From: Streptomyces chartreusis
Lineage (GTDB): Bacteria > Actinomycetota > Actinomycetes > Streptomycetales > Streptomycetaceae
Direction of reading: 5' to 3'
DNA length: 64,000 nt
NCBI RefSeq assembly: GCF_008704715.1
Contig: NZ_CP023689.1
Span: forward strand, 930,001 to 994,000
Part shown: piece after piece, positions 8,270 to 17,048 of the stretch
Layout of the letters: each line of letters starts with the position of its first letter
How positions within the stretch are numbered: position 1 is the stretch's first letter
Notes under the pieces: model-generated
What the model was told of the DNA's origin: nothing
The model's input: only the letters and a program-made list of their open reading frames with translations
Databases searched by the model: none
Position numbers and translations under genes: made by a program

Positions 8270-9082
8270 ATGCCCGTCATCGACGCCTGGATGCAGCACC
8301 CGACCCCGCGCCACGCCAACCACGAGATGTTCGAGTCGCTGCGCCGGTGGACCGGCATGGAGCGGCTGGAGAAGCCGCTGCCGGTCGAGGTCACCGTGGC
8401 GGCACTGGAGGCCGCGGACGTCGAGGTCGGCCTCGCCTCCGCCTGGTACGGCCCGCAGGGGACGCTGGTCGACAACGACGAGGTGGCCGGCTTCGTCGAA
8501 CAGGCCGGCGGACGGCTGCGCGGGGTGGCGGGGGCCGACCTCGCCCGCCCGATGGCGGCGGTGCGGGAACTGCGGCGCGCCGTCGAGGAGCTGGGCTTCG
8601 TGGCGCTGCGCGTGGTGCCGTGGCTGTGGGGGCTGGCGCCCACCGACCGGCTGTACTACCCGCTGTACGCCGCCTGCGTGGACCTCGGTGTGCCGTTCTG
8701 CACGCAGGTCGGGCACACCGGCCCGCTGCGGCCGTCGGAGACCGGGCGGCCCATCCCCTACATCGACCAGGTGGCGCTGGACTTCCCCGAGCTGACGATC
8801 GTGTGCGGGCACATCGGCTACCCGTGGACGACGGAGATGATCGCGGTCGCCGACAAGCACGAGAACGTCTTCATCGACACCAGCGCCTACACCGTCCGCC
8901 GCTATCCGCCGGAGCTGGTGGACTACCTGCGCGGACGGGGCCGCCGCAAGGTGCTGTTCGGCTCCAACTACCCGATGATCACGCCGAGTCGGGCCCTGGA
9001 GCACCTCGACACACTGGGCCTGGACGAGGAGACGCGGGAGCTTTTCCTGCACGGCAACGCCCGCCGCGTCTTCGCCCTCTGA
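8270..9082 (+). CDS. Amidohydrolase-2-like TIM-barrel protein
   Basis: This 270-aa protein belongs to the amidohydrolase-2 family (ACMSD-like decarboxylases/hydrolases). The recognisable strands are MPVIDAWMQHP at the N-terminus, CTQVGHTGP, IVCGHIGYPW and KVLFGSNYPMI. The usual N-terminal metal pair HxH is replaced by WMQ, and the usual GSDYP is GSNYP, so metal binding may be reduced or different. AGAGAGG ends 9 bases before the ATG at 8270 and fixes the start. It is divergent from the MarR gene and convergent with the dehydratase. The substrate is unknown. Confidence 0.78.
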   Translation: MPVIDAWMQHPTPRHANHEMFESLRRWTGMERLEKPLPVEVTVAALEAADVEVGLASAWYGPQGTLVDNDEVAGFVEQAGGRLRGVAGADLARPMAAVRELRRAVEELGFVALRVVPWLWGLAPTDRLYYPLYAACVDLGVPFCTQVGHTGPLRPSETGRPIPYIDQVALDFPELTIVCGHIGYPWTTEMIAVADKHENVFIDTSAYTVRRYPPELVDYLRGRGRRKVLFGSNYPMITPSRALEHLDTLGLDEETRELFLHGNARRVFAL

Positions 9083-9100
9083 CGGCGGTCCGGGAGCGTT

Positions 9101-10429
9101 TCAGCGCACGAGGCAGGGCCGCTTGGCGTCGAAGGTCCAGCCCTCGACCAGGTACCGCATGCCCGCGGCGTCGTCCCGCCCGGACAGCGCCTTGTCCTGG
9201 TAGAGCTCGTGCGCCGCGAGGAGCCGGTCCATGTCCAGGTCGACGCCCAGTCCGGGTGTGTCCGGTACGGCGACCTCGCCGCCGGTGATGCGCGGCGGCT
9301 CGACGGTGAGCCGTTCCCGTCCCTCCTGCCAGATCCAGTGCGTGTCCAGGGCGTTGTACTCACCGGGGGCGGCGGCTCCGCAGTGCGCCATCATCGCGAG
9401 CGAGATGTCGAAGTGGTTGTTGGAGTGGCAGCCCCAGGTCAGGCCCATCGCGTTGCACAGCTGGGCGACGCGGACCGAGCCCTGCATGGTCCAGAAGTGG
9501 GGGTCGGCGAGCGGGATCGACACGGACTGGAGTGCCAGGGCGTGGGTCAGCTGGCGCCAGTCCGTGGCGATCATGTTGGTGGCCGTGGGCAGGCCGGTGG
9601 CCCGGCGGAACTCCGCGAGGATCTCGCGGCCGGAGTAGCCGTCCTCCGCCCCGCAGGGGTCCTCGGCATAGGCGAGGGTGCCCAGGAGGGGGCCGCACAG
9701 TTCGACGGCCTCGCGCAGGGACCAGGCTCCGTTCGGGTCGAGGGTGATCCGCGCGTCGGGGAAGCGTTCCTTCAGGGCGGTCACGGCCTTGACCTCCTCC
9801 TCGCCGGCCAGGACGCCGCCCTTGAGCTTGAAGTCGCGGAACCCGTAGTGGTCGTAGGTGGCCTCTGCCTGCCGGACGATCGCCTCAGGAGTCAGCGCCT
9901 CCTCGTGCCGGACGCGGTACCACTCGACGTCCGCGCCGGGTGCGCGGACGTAGTCCAGGTCGGTGCGGTCCGGGTCGCCGACGTAGAAGAGGTAGCCGAG
10001 CACCCGTACGGCGTCGCGTTGCCTGCCGTCGCCCAGGAGGGCGGCGACCGGGATCTCCAGGTGCTGTCCGAGCAGGTCGAGCAGGGCGGACTCGACGGCG
10101 GTGACCGCGTGCACCGTCGTGCGCAGGTCGAAGGTCTGCGCGCCGCGACCGCCCGCGTCACGGTCGGCGAAGGTGGCCCCGATCGCCCGCAGGACGTTCT
10201 TGTAGTCACCCACGCGGGCGCCGACGACCAGGGGTTCGGCGTCGCGCAGGGTCCGCGTGATCTTCTCACCGCCGGGTACTTCGCCGAGGCCGGTGCGGCC
10301 CTCGGAGTCCTCCAGGACGACGACGTTGCGGGTGAAGTACGGGGCGTGGGCGCCGGAGAGGTTGAGGAGCATCGAGTCCCGGCCGGCGACCGGATACACG
10401 GAGAAGCGGGTGACGACGGGCTGGCTCAT
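9101..10429 (-). CDS. gudD: Glucarate dehydratase (enolase superfamily)
   Basis: This is a 442-aa member of the mandelate racemase/glucarate dehydratase branch. Family-specific segments are [14 protein letters not shown] near the N-terminus, the KLKGG catalytic lysine, the metal site [17 protein letters not shown] and the catalytic histidine region [18 protein letters not shown]. It dehydrates D-glucarate (or L-idarate) to 5-keto-4-deoxyglucarate. It lies 37 bp downstream of the GntP-type permease gene, so uptake and first step are in one unit. The start at 10429 gives [18 protein letters not shown], the standard N-terminus. No dehydratase or aldolase for the next step is present in the window. 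Confidence 0.88.
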   Translation of the reverse strand: MSQPVVTRFSVYPVAGRDSMLLNLSGAHAPYFTRNVVVLEDSEGRTGLGEVPGGEKITRTLRDAEPLVVGARVGDYKNVLRAIGATFADRDAGGRGAQTFDLRTTVHAVTAVESALLDLLGQHLEIPVAALLGDGRQRDAVRVLGYLFYVGDPDRTDLDYVRAPGADVEWYRVRHEEALTPEAIVRQAEATYDHYGFRDFKLKGGVLAGEEEVKAVTALKERFPDARITLDPNGAWSLREAVELCGPLLGTLAYAEDPCGAEDGYSGREILAEFRRATGLPTATNMIATDWRQLTHALALQSVSIPLADPHFWTMQGSVRVAQLCNAMGLTWGCHSNNHFDISLAMMAHCGAAAPGEYNALDTHWIWQEGRERLTVEPPRITGGEVAVPDTPGLGVDLDMDRLLAAHELYQDKALSGRDDAAGMRYLVEGWTFDAKRPCLVR

Positions 10430-10466
10430 GGCGGGAGTTGCCGTTCTCGTGAGGGCGGGCGATGGG

Positions 10467-11804
10467 TCAGACCTTGAGGGCGTCGAGGACCTGTTCCAGG
10501 ACCAGTACGCCACCGAGGCCCAGGATCGCGAGGACCGTCGTGTAGGTGGTGCGGGCCTTGATGGCGTCGAGGACGGACAGGTTGAAGTACTCCTTGAACA
10601 TCCAGAAGCCCGGGTCGTTGACGTGGGACAGGGCGATCGAGCCGCAGGAGACGGCGAGGACCATGACCTCGGGGTGGACGCCGCTGCCCGCGAGCAGGGG
10701 CAGGGCGACGCCGGAGGCGGTGACGACGGCGACGGTCGCGGAGCCGAGGGCGACGCGGAGGATGGCGGCGATCAGCCAGGCGAGGATGATCGGGGAGATC
10801 GACCAGCCGTCGGTGGCGCCCTTGATGTAGTCGGATATCCCGCCCTCGACGAGGACGTTCTTGAAGGCGCCGCCCGCGCCGATCACGAGCAGGATCATCG
10901 CCATCGCCTGGGCGGCCTCCTTGCAGGAGGCGCTGACCTCGGCCAGGCTGCGGCCGATGCGCGGCCCGAACGCCCAGATCGCGACGAGCAGGGTGAGCAG
11001 CAGCGCGATCGGCGCGGAGCCGATGAACGCGACGAAGTGCATCGGGCCGCCGTCGCCGGCCCCTGCCAGGTCCGCCACGGCCGCCCCGGCGATCAGCACG
11101 ACGGGCAGCAGGGCGACGGACAGCGACCAGCCCATGCCGGGCATCTCGTCGTCCTCGAAGACGCGTTCGCTGACCAGGCCCTTGGGGATGCTGGGGTTCA
11201 TGGCCCGCACGAACGGCAGGCGCGGCCACAGCAGGGCGATGAACGCGCCGACCGGGACGGCGATGAACAGGCCGTAGAACAGGGTCAGTCCGACGGAGGC
11301 GTGGAAGGTGGCGGCCACCGCGGTGGGGCCGGGGTGGGGCGGCAGAAAGCTGTGCATGGTGGACAGGGCGATCGACATCGGCAGCCCCACCCACAGCAGG
11401 TTCGCGCGGGTCACCCGCACGAGGGTGAAGGCGATCGGCACGATGATGACGAAGGCCACCTCGTAGAACATCGTCACGCCGATGAGCATGGCGGTCAGCA
11501 CCATGGCCACCTGCACCCAGCGCGGCCCGCACACCTCGAGGAGCCGGCCGGCTATTCGCTGGGCGGCGCCGGAGTCGCCCAGCACCCGGCCGACCATCGC
11601 GCCGAGCCCGATGGTGAGCATCGTGTCGCCTATCTGGCCGCCGATGCCCTCGGCCAGGACGTCGGGGATCTTCTCCATCGCGATGCCCTGGACCAGGGCG
11701 ACGCCCACGGCCACCAGGAGCAGGGCCGCGAAGCCGTTCAGTTTGAGCCTGGTCATCAGGACGAGCAGGACCAGGACGCTGATCCCGACCACCACGAGCG
11801 GCAT
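10467..11804 (-). CDS. GntP-family gluconate/glucarate:H+ symporter
   Basis: This 445-aa membrane protein has about 12 hydrophobic segments. It begins with [20 protein letters not shown] and shows GntP signatures such as [30 protein letters not shown] and [15 protein letters not shown]. GntP permeases take up gluconate and related sugar acids with protons. With glucarate dehydratase directly downstream, glucarate is the likely substrate (inferred). AAAGGAGA precedes the ATG at 11804 at good distance. Inverted and direct repeats at 11842-11892 sit in its promoter region. Confidence 0.9.
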   Translation of the reverse strand: MPLVVVGISVLVLLVLMTRLKLNGFAALLLVAVGVALVQGIAMEKIPDVLAEGIGGQIGDTMLTIGLGAMVGRVLGDSGAAQRIAGRLLEVCGPRWVQVAMVLTAMLIGVTMFYEVAFVIIVPIAFTLVRVTRANLLWVGLPMSIALSTMHSFLPPHPGPTAVAATFHASVGLTLFYGLFIAVPVGAFIALLWPRLPFVRAMNPSIPKGLVSERVFEDDEMPGMGWSLSVALLPVVLIAGAAVADLAGAGDGGPMHFVAFIGSAPIALLLTLLVAIWAFGPRIGRSLAEVSASCKEAAQAMAMILLVIGAGGAFKNVLVEGGISDYIKGATDGWSISPIILAWLIAAILRVALGSATVAVVTASGVALPLLAGSGVHPEVMVLAVSCGSIALSHVNDPGFWMFKEYFNLSVLDAIKARTTYTTVLAILGLGGVLVLEQVLDALKV

Positions 11805-11841
11805 ATGCCAGTTCTCCTTTGAACGCCGGCCGCTTACGTTC

Positions 11842-11892
11842 ACCCCAATGAATGGGGTCCTCACATGAAGACGTCGTCTACATATGAAGACG
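11842..11892. promoter_or_regulatory. Repeats upstream of the GntP-glucarate dehydratase unit, candidate operator
   Basis: Two structures lie in the gap upstream of the permease start. ACCCCA (11842-11847), spacer ATGAA, TGGGGT (11853-11858) is a perfect inverted repeat. At 11869-11879 AGACG-T-CGTCT is a perfect odd palindrome that extends with one mismatch to ATGAAGACG...CGTCTACAT (11865-11883). The half-site ATGAAGACG recurs as a direct repeat at 11884-11892. GntR/FadR-type repressors of sugar-acid genes bind GACGTC-centred dyads like this, but no such regulator lies nearby. Confidence 0.55.
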
Positions 11893-11956
11893 GAGATTAT
11901 GTTCGTGGATGGTCAAGGTCAATGGGTCTGCCGCCGCGGATTGCCGCGGGGTGGGG

Positions 11957-12409
11957 TCACGCGCCGCCCGACACCGCCCGCCAGCCGCTCCAGTGCAGGA
12001 CGGTGATCACGATGACGGCGCCCTCCGGGGGCTCCTGCCGGTACTGGGGGTACTTCCGCCGCAGCCGTTCCACGGCCTCGGCGTACTCGGCGCGGGTGGC
12101 CTCGTCCGCCGCGTCGGGCGGCAGGATCCGGGCGCCGCCGTCCGCCCTGACCCACCACAGCCGGTCCCAGTCGGCGTCGTACTCGTCCGCCAGCAGGCAG
12201 ACCGCCGGGCGCACGGCGATGTTGTGCAGCCGCTTGAGCCCCTTCGACCGCTTCGGCTTGGCGTCCACGGCGCTGACGATCTCGTCGCCGTCCGCCGCGA
12301 ACACGACCGGCACCAGGTGCGGCCGGCCCTCCGGGTCGACCGTGGCCAGCCGTGCGACCTGTGCCGCGGCGAACCGCGCGCGTGCTTCGTCCTGCTCCAT
12401 GTCCGGCAT
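11957..12409 (-). CDS. PPOX-class F420-dependent oxidoreductase-like protein
   Basis: The product is 150 aa with the split-barrel flavin/deazaflavin-binding fold. It shows ARFAAAQVARLATVDPEGRPHLVPVVFA (N-terminal barrel strands), the lysine-rich KPKRSKGLKRLHNI cofactor-phosphate segment, and CLLADEYDADWDRLWWVRADG. This pattern fits the small actinobacterial PPOX-class proteins assigned to F420 binding (TIGR03668 type). The start at 12409 (MPDMEQ) has AAGGAG in front; the frame stays open to 13516 but there it runs antisense to the archease and CapA genes. It is divergent from archease. The substrate is unknown. Confidence 0.82.
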   Translation of the reverse strand: MPDMEQDEARARFAAAQVARLATVDPEGRPHLVPVVFAADGDEIVSAVDAKPKRSKGLKRLHNIAVRPAVCLLADEYDADWDRLWWVRADGGARILPPDAADEATRAEYAEAVERLRRKYPQYRQEPPEGAVIVITVLHWSGWRAVSGGA

Positions 12410-12511
12410 GTCGGCTCCTTCGGCCTCGGCGGCGGTACACCGTGCCCCGTGTCGGGTATCCCTGTCCGTGTAGCACTCCTCGGGACAGACGCGGTGGATC
12501 AGGTGGTGCCG

Positions 12512-12967
12512 ATGGTCGGCGACACGGACGACGTCATTCAGGCGCGGCGGCGCGGCGAGAGCGGCCATCGGGCCGTGCCGCACCCGGACGACGTACGGAT
12601 CGAGGCGTGGGCGGTGAGTCGCGAGCGGTGTCTGGTGGAGGCCGCGCTGGGGATGGTGGAGTGCTTCGCCGACGTCACCACGGTACGACCCACCTCGGTG
12701 GAGCGGGTGCGGCTCGCCGAGGACACCGACGAGGGGCTCCTGACGGCGCTCCTCGACGAGGTCGCCGTACGTCTCGACGAGGACGGCCGGGTGCCGGTGG
12801 ACCTGGAGGCCGACGCCGCGGAGGGCGAACTCGACGTAAGGCTCGCCCTCGCCGAACTCACCGACGTGCAGGTCACCGGGATCGATCCGAGGGGCGTGTC
12901 CTGGCACGGGCTGCGCATCGGGCCGGATCCGTACGGATGGTCCTGCGCGGTGACCGTGGACGTGTGA
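12512..12967 (+). CDS. Archease-family protein
   Basis: The product is about 151 aa. The conserved archease elements are GHRAVPHPDDVRIEAWA near the N-terminus (with the metal-binding Asp), LAEDTDEGLLTALLDEV, the acidic DLEADAAEGEL, DVQVTGIDPRGVSWHGL and the C-terminal WSCAVTVDV carrying the terminal Asp. Archease activates the RNA ligase RtcB by helping guanylylation and metal handling. No RtcB gene lies in the window. The start is uncertain: ATG 12512 is used, with in-frame GTGs at 12494, 12503 and 12506 and no clear ribosome-binding site. It is followed by the CapA gene after 45 bp. Confidence 0.78.
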   Translation: MVGDTDDVIQARRRGESGHRAVPHPDDVRIEAWAVSRERCLVEAALGMVECFADVTTVRPTSVERVRLAEDTDEGLLTALLDEVAVRLDEDGRVPVDLEADAAEGELDVRLALAELTDVQVTGIDPRGVSWHGLRIGPDPYGWSCAVTVDV

Positions 12968-13012
12968 GGGGTACGGGTCGGCGGCGGCGCGCGGGGCTCG
13001 TACCGTGGAGGC

Positions 13013-14131
13013 ATGAGCGGCGGCACGGTGACGCTGTTCGTCTGCGGCGATGTGATGCTCGGACGCGGTGTCGACCAGATCCTGGCCCGGCCCGGCGACC
13101 CGGTGCTGCGGGAGGGGTACATCACGGACGCCCGCGCCTACGTGAACATGGCGGAGTCGGTGAGCGGCCCGATCCCGGCCCCCGTGGACGCGGCGTGGCC
13201 GTGGGGCGAGGCGCTGCGGCTGCTGGAGGCGGTCGGCCCGGATGTGCGGATCGTCAACCTGGAGACGTCCGTGACGCGCAGTGACGCGTTCGAGCCCGGC
13301 AAGGCCGTCCACTACCGCATGCACCCGGCCAACCTGCCGGCCCTCACCGTCGCCCGGCCCGACGTCTGCGTCCTGGCCAACAACCATGTGCAGGACTTCG
13401 GCCGCGCGGGCCTGAAGGAGACGCTCGACGTGCTGCACGGGGCGGGCCTGCGCACGGCCGGCGCGGGACGCGGCTCGGAGGAGGCGTACGCGCCCGTGGC
13501 GCTGCCGCTCCCCCACGGCGGCCGTGTGCTGGTCTTCGCGCTGGGCGCCGCCGACAGCGGCATCCCGGCGGGCTGGGCGGCGACCGGCGACCGGCCCGGT
13601 GTCGCCTACGTCCCCGAGCTGTCACCCGCCCCGGCCGCCGCGGCGGTCCGGCGGATACGGCAGGTGAAGCAGGCCGGCGACCTCGTGGTGGTGTCCGTGC
13701 ACTGGGGCTCCAACTGGGGCTACCCGGTCCCCCGGGAACAGCGGCGCTTCGCCCACGCCCTGGTGGACGGCGGCGCCGATGTCGTCCACGGCCACTCCTC
13801 GCACCACCCGCGCGCCGTCGAGGTCTACCGGGGCCGGCTGATCCTGCACGGCTGCGGGGACTTCATCGACGACTACGAGGGCATACCCGGCTACGAGCAG
13901 TACCGCGACGACCTGCGCATCGCCTACTTCGTGACCCTGACGGCGGACACGGGCGAACTCGCCGGGCTGCGCATGGAGCCCCTGCTGGCCCGTCGTATGC
14001 GTCTTGAGCCGGCGCCGGCGGAGGCCCGCGGCTGGCTGCACACGACCCTCGACCGCATCGGCTACGGCGTCCATGTCACCCTCGGCCCGGACGGCGCGCT
14101 CGCGCTCGGCAAGCCCGCCGCCCTGGGATGA
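13013..14131 (+). CDS. CapA-family protein (poly-gamma-glutamate-synthesis-type metallophosphatase fold)
   Basis: The product is 372 aa, cytoplasmic by sequence, with no signal peptide. The metallophosphatase-like motifs are in order: GDVMLGRGVDQIL (residues about 10-22), NLETSVTR, LANNHVQDFG, VSVHWGSNWGY and VHGHSSHHPRAVE, then HGCGDFIDDYEG. CapA homologues are named for capsule poly-gamma-glutamate synthesis but most actinobacterial members have no proven function, and no capB/capC genes are here. It ends 4 bp before the convergent phosphoribosyltransferase gene. Confidence 0.85.
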   Translation: MSGGTVTLFVCGDVMLGRGVDQILARPGDPVLREGYITDARAYVNMAESVSGPIPAPVDAAWPWGEALRLLEAVGPDVRIVNLETSVTRSDAFEPGKAVHYRMHPANLPALTVARPDVCVLANNHVQDFGRAGLKETLDVLHGAGLRTAGAGRGSEEAYAPVALPLPHGGRVLVFALGAADSGIPAGWAATGDRPGVAYVPELSPAPAAAAVRRIRQVKQAGDLVVVSVHWGSNWGYPVPREQRRFAHALVDGGADVVHGHSSHHPRAVEVYRGRLILHGCGDFIDDYEGIPGYEQYRDDLRIAYFVTLTADTGELAGLRMEPLLARRMRLEPAPAEARGWLHTTLDRIGYGVHVTLGPDGALALGKPAALG

Positions 14132-14134
14132 GCC

Positions 14135-14776
14135 TCAGTCACCCCGCAGCACCTGAAGCACATCGGCGTCGGTGAGCTGCCGGAAGTCCTCGTACCACTC
14201 GCCGACCGCGCTGAACAGCCGCGGCTCGTGCAGGCAGACGAACTCGTCCACCTCCCGGCGCAGTTCCTCTGCCGCCTCCGGGGCGCAGACGGGCACGGCG
14301 AGAACCAGCCGCTCGGGCGACCGGTTGCGTACGGCGCGCACCGCGACGCGTGCGGTGTTGCCGGTCGCCACCCCGTCGTCCACCACGACGGCGGTACGGC
14401 CGCGCAGCTCCGGCGCCGGGCGGCCCTGCCGATAGCGTTCCTCGCGGCGCCGCAGCTCCTTGCGCTCCCGCTCCACCACCGGCGCGAGGTCGGCCTCGCC
14501 CAGCCCCAGCCGGTACAGGGTCCCCTCGTCGAAGACCGGAGGGTCCTCGCCCGCGAGCGCGCCGACCCCGAACTCCTCGTGGAACGGCGCTCCGATCTTG
14601 CGTACGACGAGCACATCGAGGGGGGCCTGAAGGACCTCGGCGATCTCCCGGGCGACCGCGACGCCGCCGCGGGGCAGTGCGAGGACGACCGGGTGCGGGA
14701 GCTCCCCCTTGTCCTGACGGATGCGCAGTTGCTCCGCCAGCTCCCGCCCGGCCTCGGCGCGGTCACGGAACCGCAT
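14135..14776 (-). CDS. Phosphoribosyltransferase-domain protein (first of two)
   Basis: This 213-aa protein has a type I PRTase fold. It shows PVVLALPRGGVAVAREIAEVL near residue 30, DVLVVRKIGAPFHEEFG, and the PRPP-binding loop AVVVDDGVATGNTARVAVRAV around residues 120-140. The C-terminal GEWYEDFRQLTD is shared with the second copy at 15748-16401. Such stand-alone PRTases are common in Streptomyces stress regions and lack a known base substrate. The start at 14776 has GGGGAG in front; an upstream in-frame ATG at 14833 adds an unrelated leader. Confidence 0.82.
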   Translation of the reverse strand: MRFRDRAEAGRELAEQLRIRQDKGELPHPVVLALPRGGVAVAREIAEVLQAPLDVLVVRKIGAPFHEEFGVGALAGEDPPVFDEGTLYRLGLGEADLAPVVERERKELRRREERYRQGRPAPELRGRTAVVVDDGVATGNTARVAVRAVRNRSPERLVLAVPVCAPEAAEELRREVDEFVCLHEPRLFSAVGEWYEDFRQLTDADVLQVLRGD

Positions 14777-14843
14777 GGGTCTCCCCTTCCGTCCGTCGCC
14801 GCGTACCCAGCGCTCCGGTATCGGACACCCCACCGTCGGCCCG

Positions 14844-15176
14844 CTACTGGATGGTCCAGCCGACGCTGCCGACGCCCGAGCTGTAGATCGCGCAGACGCC
14901 GGACGACTCGCCGTACTGACCCGGCGCCAGCGTCACCCACTGGCCGGAGACGTCCGGTGCCCAGCCGCAGACGATCTCGGCCCGGAAGGTGACGGTGCGG
15001 TCGGTGTTGTTGTGGCAGCCGGCGATGCCGTGGTCAGGGTTGTTGTTGTGCACCCAGCCGTCGCAGTCGACCGTGCCGGCCGCCTGCGCGGGGGCGGCGA
15101 GGCCGCCCAGGGTGAGGGCGACGGCGGCGAAGGCGGTGGTCAGGCCTGCCGCGACGATGTTCTTCCTGCGGTTCAT
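14844..15176 (-). CDS. Small secreted protein, four cysteines, unknown
   Basis: This is a 110-aa precursor. Residues 1-32 form a typical Sec signal peptide (MNRRKNIV, a hydrophobic run, then an APAQA-A cleavage site). The mature part of about 77 residues begins GTVDCDGWVHNNN and carries four cysteines in the order VDC, AGC, EIVC and GVC, which could form two disulphides. It is rich in Gly, Asn and Trp and should be exported. I do not recognise the family. It looks monocistronic on the minus strand. Confidence 0.72.
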   Translation of the reverse strand: MNRRKNIVAAGLTTAFAAVALTLGGLAAPAQAAGTVDCDGWVHNNNPDHGIAGCHNNTDRTVTFRAEIVCGWAPDVSGQWVTLAPGQYGESSGVCAIYSSGVGSVGWTIQ

Positions 15177-15279
15177 GTCGGTCCCCGTGAAGTCGTGATC
15201 CGTTCGGACTTGCCGACTTCAGTGAAGGCCACGGGCTCTTCGCCGGGAACCTCGGACTTACCAGGGTGGCACTCGCCCC

Positions 15280-15519
15280 TCACCCCTTGGCCTTGTCGGA
15301 GGGGTCCGGGCTGTTCCAGTCGTACGGCCCGCCGCCGCGCCACTCGATCAGCTCGGGGTCGTCGACGGCCCGGTCCTCGGTGGGCAGGCCCGCGCGGTGC
15401 ACCAGGTCCATGACGTCGAACAGGCTGTAGGCGGTGCCCGTCGGCTCGTCACGGATCGTCACCTGACGCCCGCCGTCCGGCTCCGGCGGCGACACCACCA
15501 CGGGGGGACGCGTGCTCAT
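15280..15519 (-). CDS. Short hypothetical protein (79 aa)
   Basis: A small soluble protein: MSTRPPVVVSPPEPDGGRQ, then VTIRDEPTGTAYSLFDVMDLVHRAGL, ending in a charged PSDKAKG tail. The middle segment looks like a single beta-alpha unit. I do not recognise the family. It is divergent from the second phosphoribosyltransferase gene. The frame stays open upstream to 17286, but that part is antisense to genes I consider real, so the short form is preferred. Confidence 0.6.
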   Translation of the reverse strand: MSTRPPVVVSPPEPDGGRQVTIRDEPTGTAYSLFDVMDLVHRAGLPTEDRAVDDPELIEWRGGGPYDWNSPDPSDKAKG

Positions 15520-15747
15520 GCCACCACCATGCGCTCTGAGTGGCGCATACGCAGCCCGGCGTACCGGCCACAGTTGAATCGTCATCAATTTGGGTTGTCG
15601 GAGTTCGGCGTACGGGTGCAGAGGAGTCGAGGATCGGTCGGGCCGGGGGGCCGCTCCGGAAGTCGGCCGCTTTCCGCGGTGCCGCCCGTTTCCCCGTAGG
15701 CCGGGCCGGGCACTCGGCGGCTGCGCAGATCGGGAGGGAGGAGTCCC

Positions 15748-16401
15748 GTGCCATTCCCCGACCGTACCCACGCCGGACAGGCGCTCGGCCTGCGGCTGGT
15801 CGAGTGGGCCGGGCCGGACCACCTCGGCAACGTGCTGGTGCTGGCCCTGCCCCCGGGCGGCGTGCCCGTGGCCTCCGAGGTCGCACGTGCCCTGCACGCC
15901 CCGCTCGACGTGCTGATCGCCGGCGAGATCAGCACCCCGATCCGGCCGGAGACGCCGATCGGTGCCATCGTCGCCGACGACCCGCCGCTGTACGACCGGC
16001 GGAGCCTGGCCATGATGCATCTGTCCGAGGACCGGCTCGGTGACGTCGTCGTGCACCGGCGCAACGAACTGCACCGCCTCGAATACCTCTACCGCGGCCG
16101 CCGCCCGCCCCCGTCCGTGGGCGGACGCACGGTCGTCCTCGTCGACGACGGCCTCACCACCGGCCTGACCGCCACGGCCGCGCTGCGCTTCCTGCGCCGC
16201 CACGGCCCGGCGCGGCTCGTCCTGGCGGTCCCCGTCGGTGCCGCGCGTACCGTCACCGCCATGCGGCCCGAGTGCGACGACCTCGTGTGCCTCGAACAGC
16301 CGCCGGGCCTGCACATGGTCGGCGAGTGGTACGAGGACTTCGGCCAGGTCCCCGACCTGCAGATCACGAAGACACTGCACGCGTTCCACGCCACGGCGTG
16401 A
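15748..16401 (+). CDS. Phosphoribosyltransferase-domain protein (second of two)
   Basis: This 217-aa PRTase-like protein is clearly related to the copy at 14135-14776. It shows NVLVLALPPGGVPVASEVA, DVLIAGEISTPI, the PRPP loop TVVLVDDGLTTGLTATAALRF and the shared C-terminal GEWYEDFGQVPD. GGAGGGAGGAG precedes the GTG start at 15748. The substrate base is unknown. In the PRPP loop ATG is replaced by TTG, so binding may differ from that of the paralogue. Confidence 0.8.
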   Translation: MPFPDRTHAGQALGLRLVEWAGPDHLGNVLVLALPPGGVPVASEVARALHAPLDVLIAGEISTPIRPETPIGAIVADDPPLYDRRSLAMMHLSEDRLGDVVVHRRNELHRLEYLYRGRRPPPSVGGRTVVLVDDGLTTGLTATAALRFLRRHGPARLVLAVPVGAARTVTAMRPECDDLVCLEQPPGLHMVGEWYEDFGQVPDLQITKTLHAFHATA

Positions 16402-16455
16402 CGCGTCTTCGGGCCGGCCTCGGCGCCCGCGCGGGTCCCGTGAAAGGGTGATGCC

Positions 16456-17028
16456 ATGGCCATAGAAGTCCGCCCGGCATCCGTCTTCGAGGACGTACGC
16501 CCGGTCCTCGGCCCGAAGTCGCCCACGGCGAACGTCTGTTGGTGCCTGAGCTACCGCATCCCCTCGAAGTTGAACAACGAGCTGTTCGGACCGGCCCGTG
16601 GCGAGTACGTCGCGGAGCTGTGCCACGCCGATCCCCCGCCGGGAGTGCTCGCCTACGACGGTGACGAGCCGGTCGGCTGGGCCGCGGTGGCGCCGCGCTC
16701 GGCCACGTCCTTCGCCCGCAACCGCAAGATCCCGCACATCGACGACCTGCCGGTGTGGTCGCTGTGGTGCGTCCGCGTCCGCCCCGGCCACCGCAAGCAG
16801 GGCATCAGCCACGCCCTGATCGCCGGAGCGGTCGAGTTCGCCCGCGACCGGGGTGCCCCGGTGATCGAGGCGTACCCGCTCGACAACGGCGACGCCCGGG
16901 TCGACCTGACGATGGCGTACGCCGGCATCCGCAAGAACTTCGAGCGCGCGGGGTTCGTGCATGTCGCCGACACGACCTCGGTGCTGGCCGGTCATCCGCG
17001 GATCCTGATGCGGCTCGACCTGCGCTGA
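16456..17028 (+). CDS. GNAT-family N-acetyltransferase
   Basis: The product is 190 aa. The acetyl-CoA-binding core is WSLWCVRVRPGHRKQGISHALIAGAVEFA (motif A pattern R-x-x-G-x-S around residues 110-118), followed by the beta-bulge APVIEAYPLDNGDARVD. The N-terminal VCWCLSYRIPSKLNN is typical of the actinobacterial GNAT subgroup with a conserved CWCLxYR segment. The acceptor substrate is unknown. It lies 54 bp behind the PRTase gene in the same direction and converges on the SDR gene. Confidence 0.82.
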   Translation: MAIEVRPASVFEDVRPVLGPKSPTANVCWCLSYRIPSKLNNELFGPARGEYVAELCHADPPPGVLAYDGDEPVGWAAVAPRSATSFARNRKIPHIDDLPVWSLWCVRVRPGHRKQGISHALIAGAVEFARDRGAPVIEAYPLDNGDARVDLTMAYAGIRKNFERAGFVHVADTTSVLAGHPRILMRLDLR

Positions 17029-17048
17029 CCGGCCGGGGCCGCACGGGC

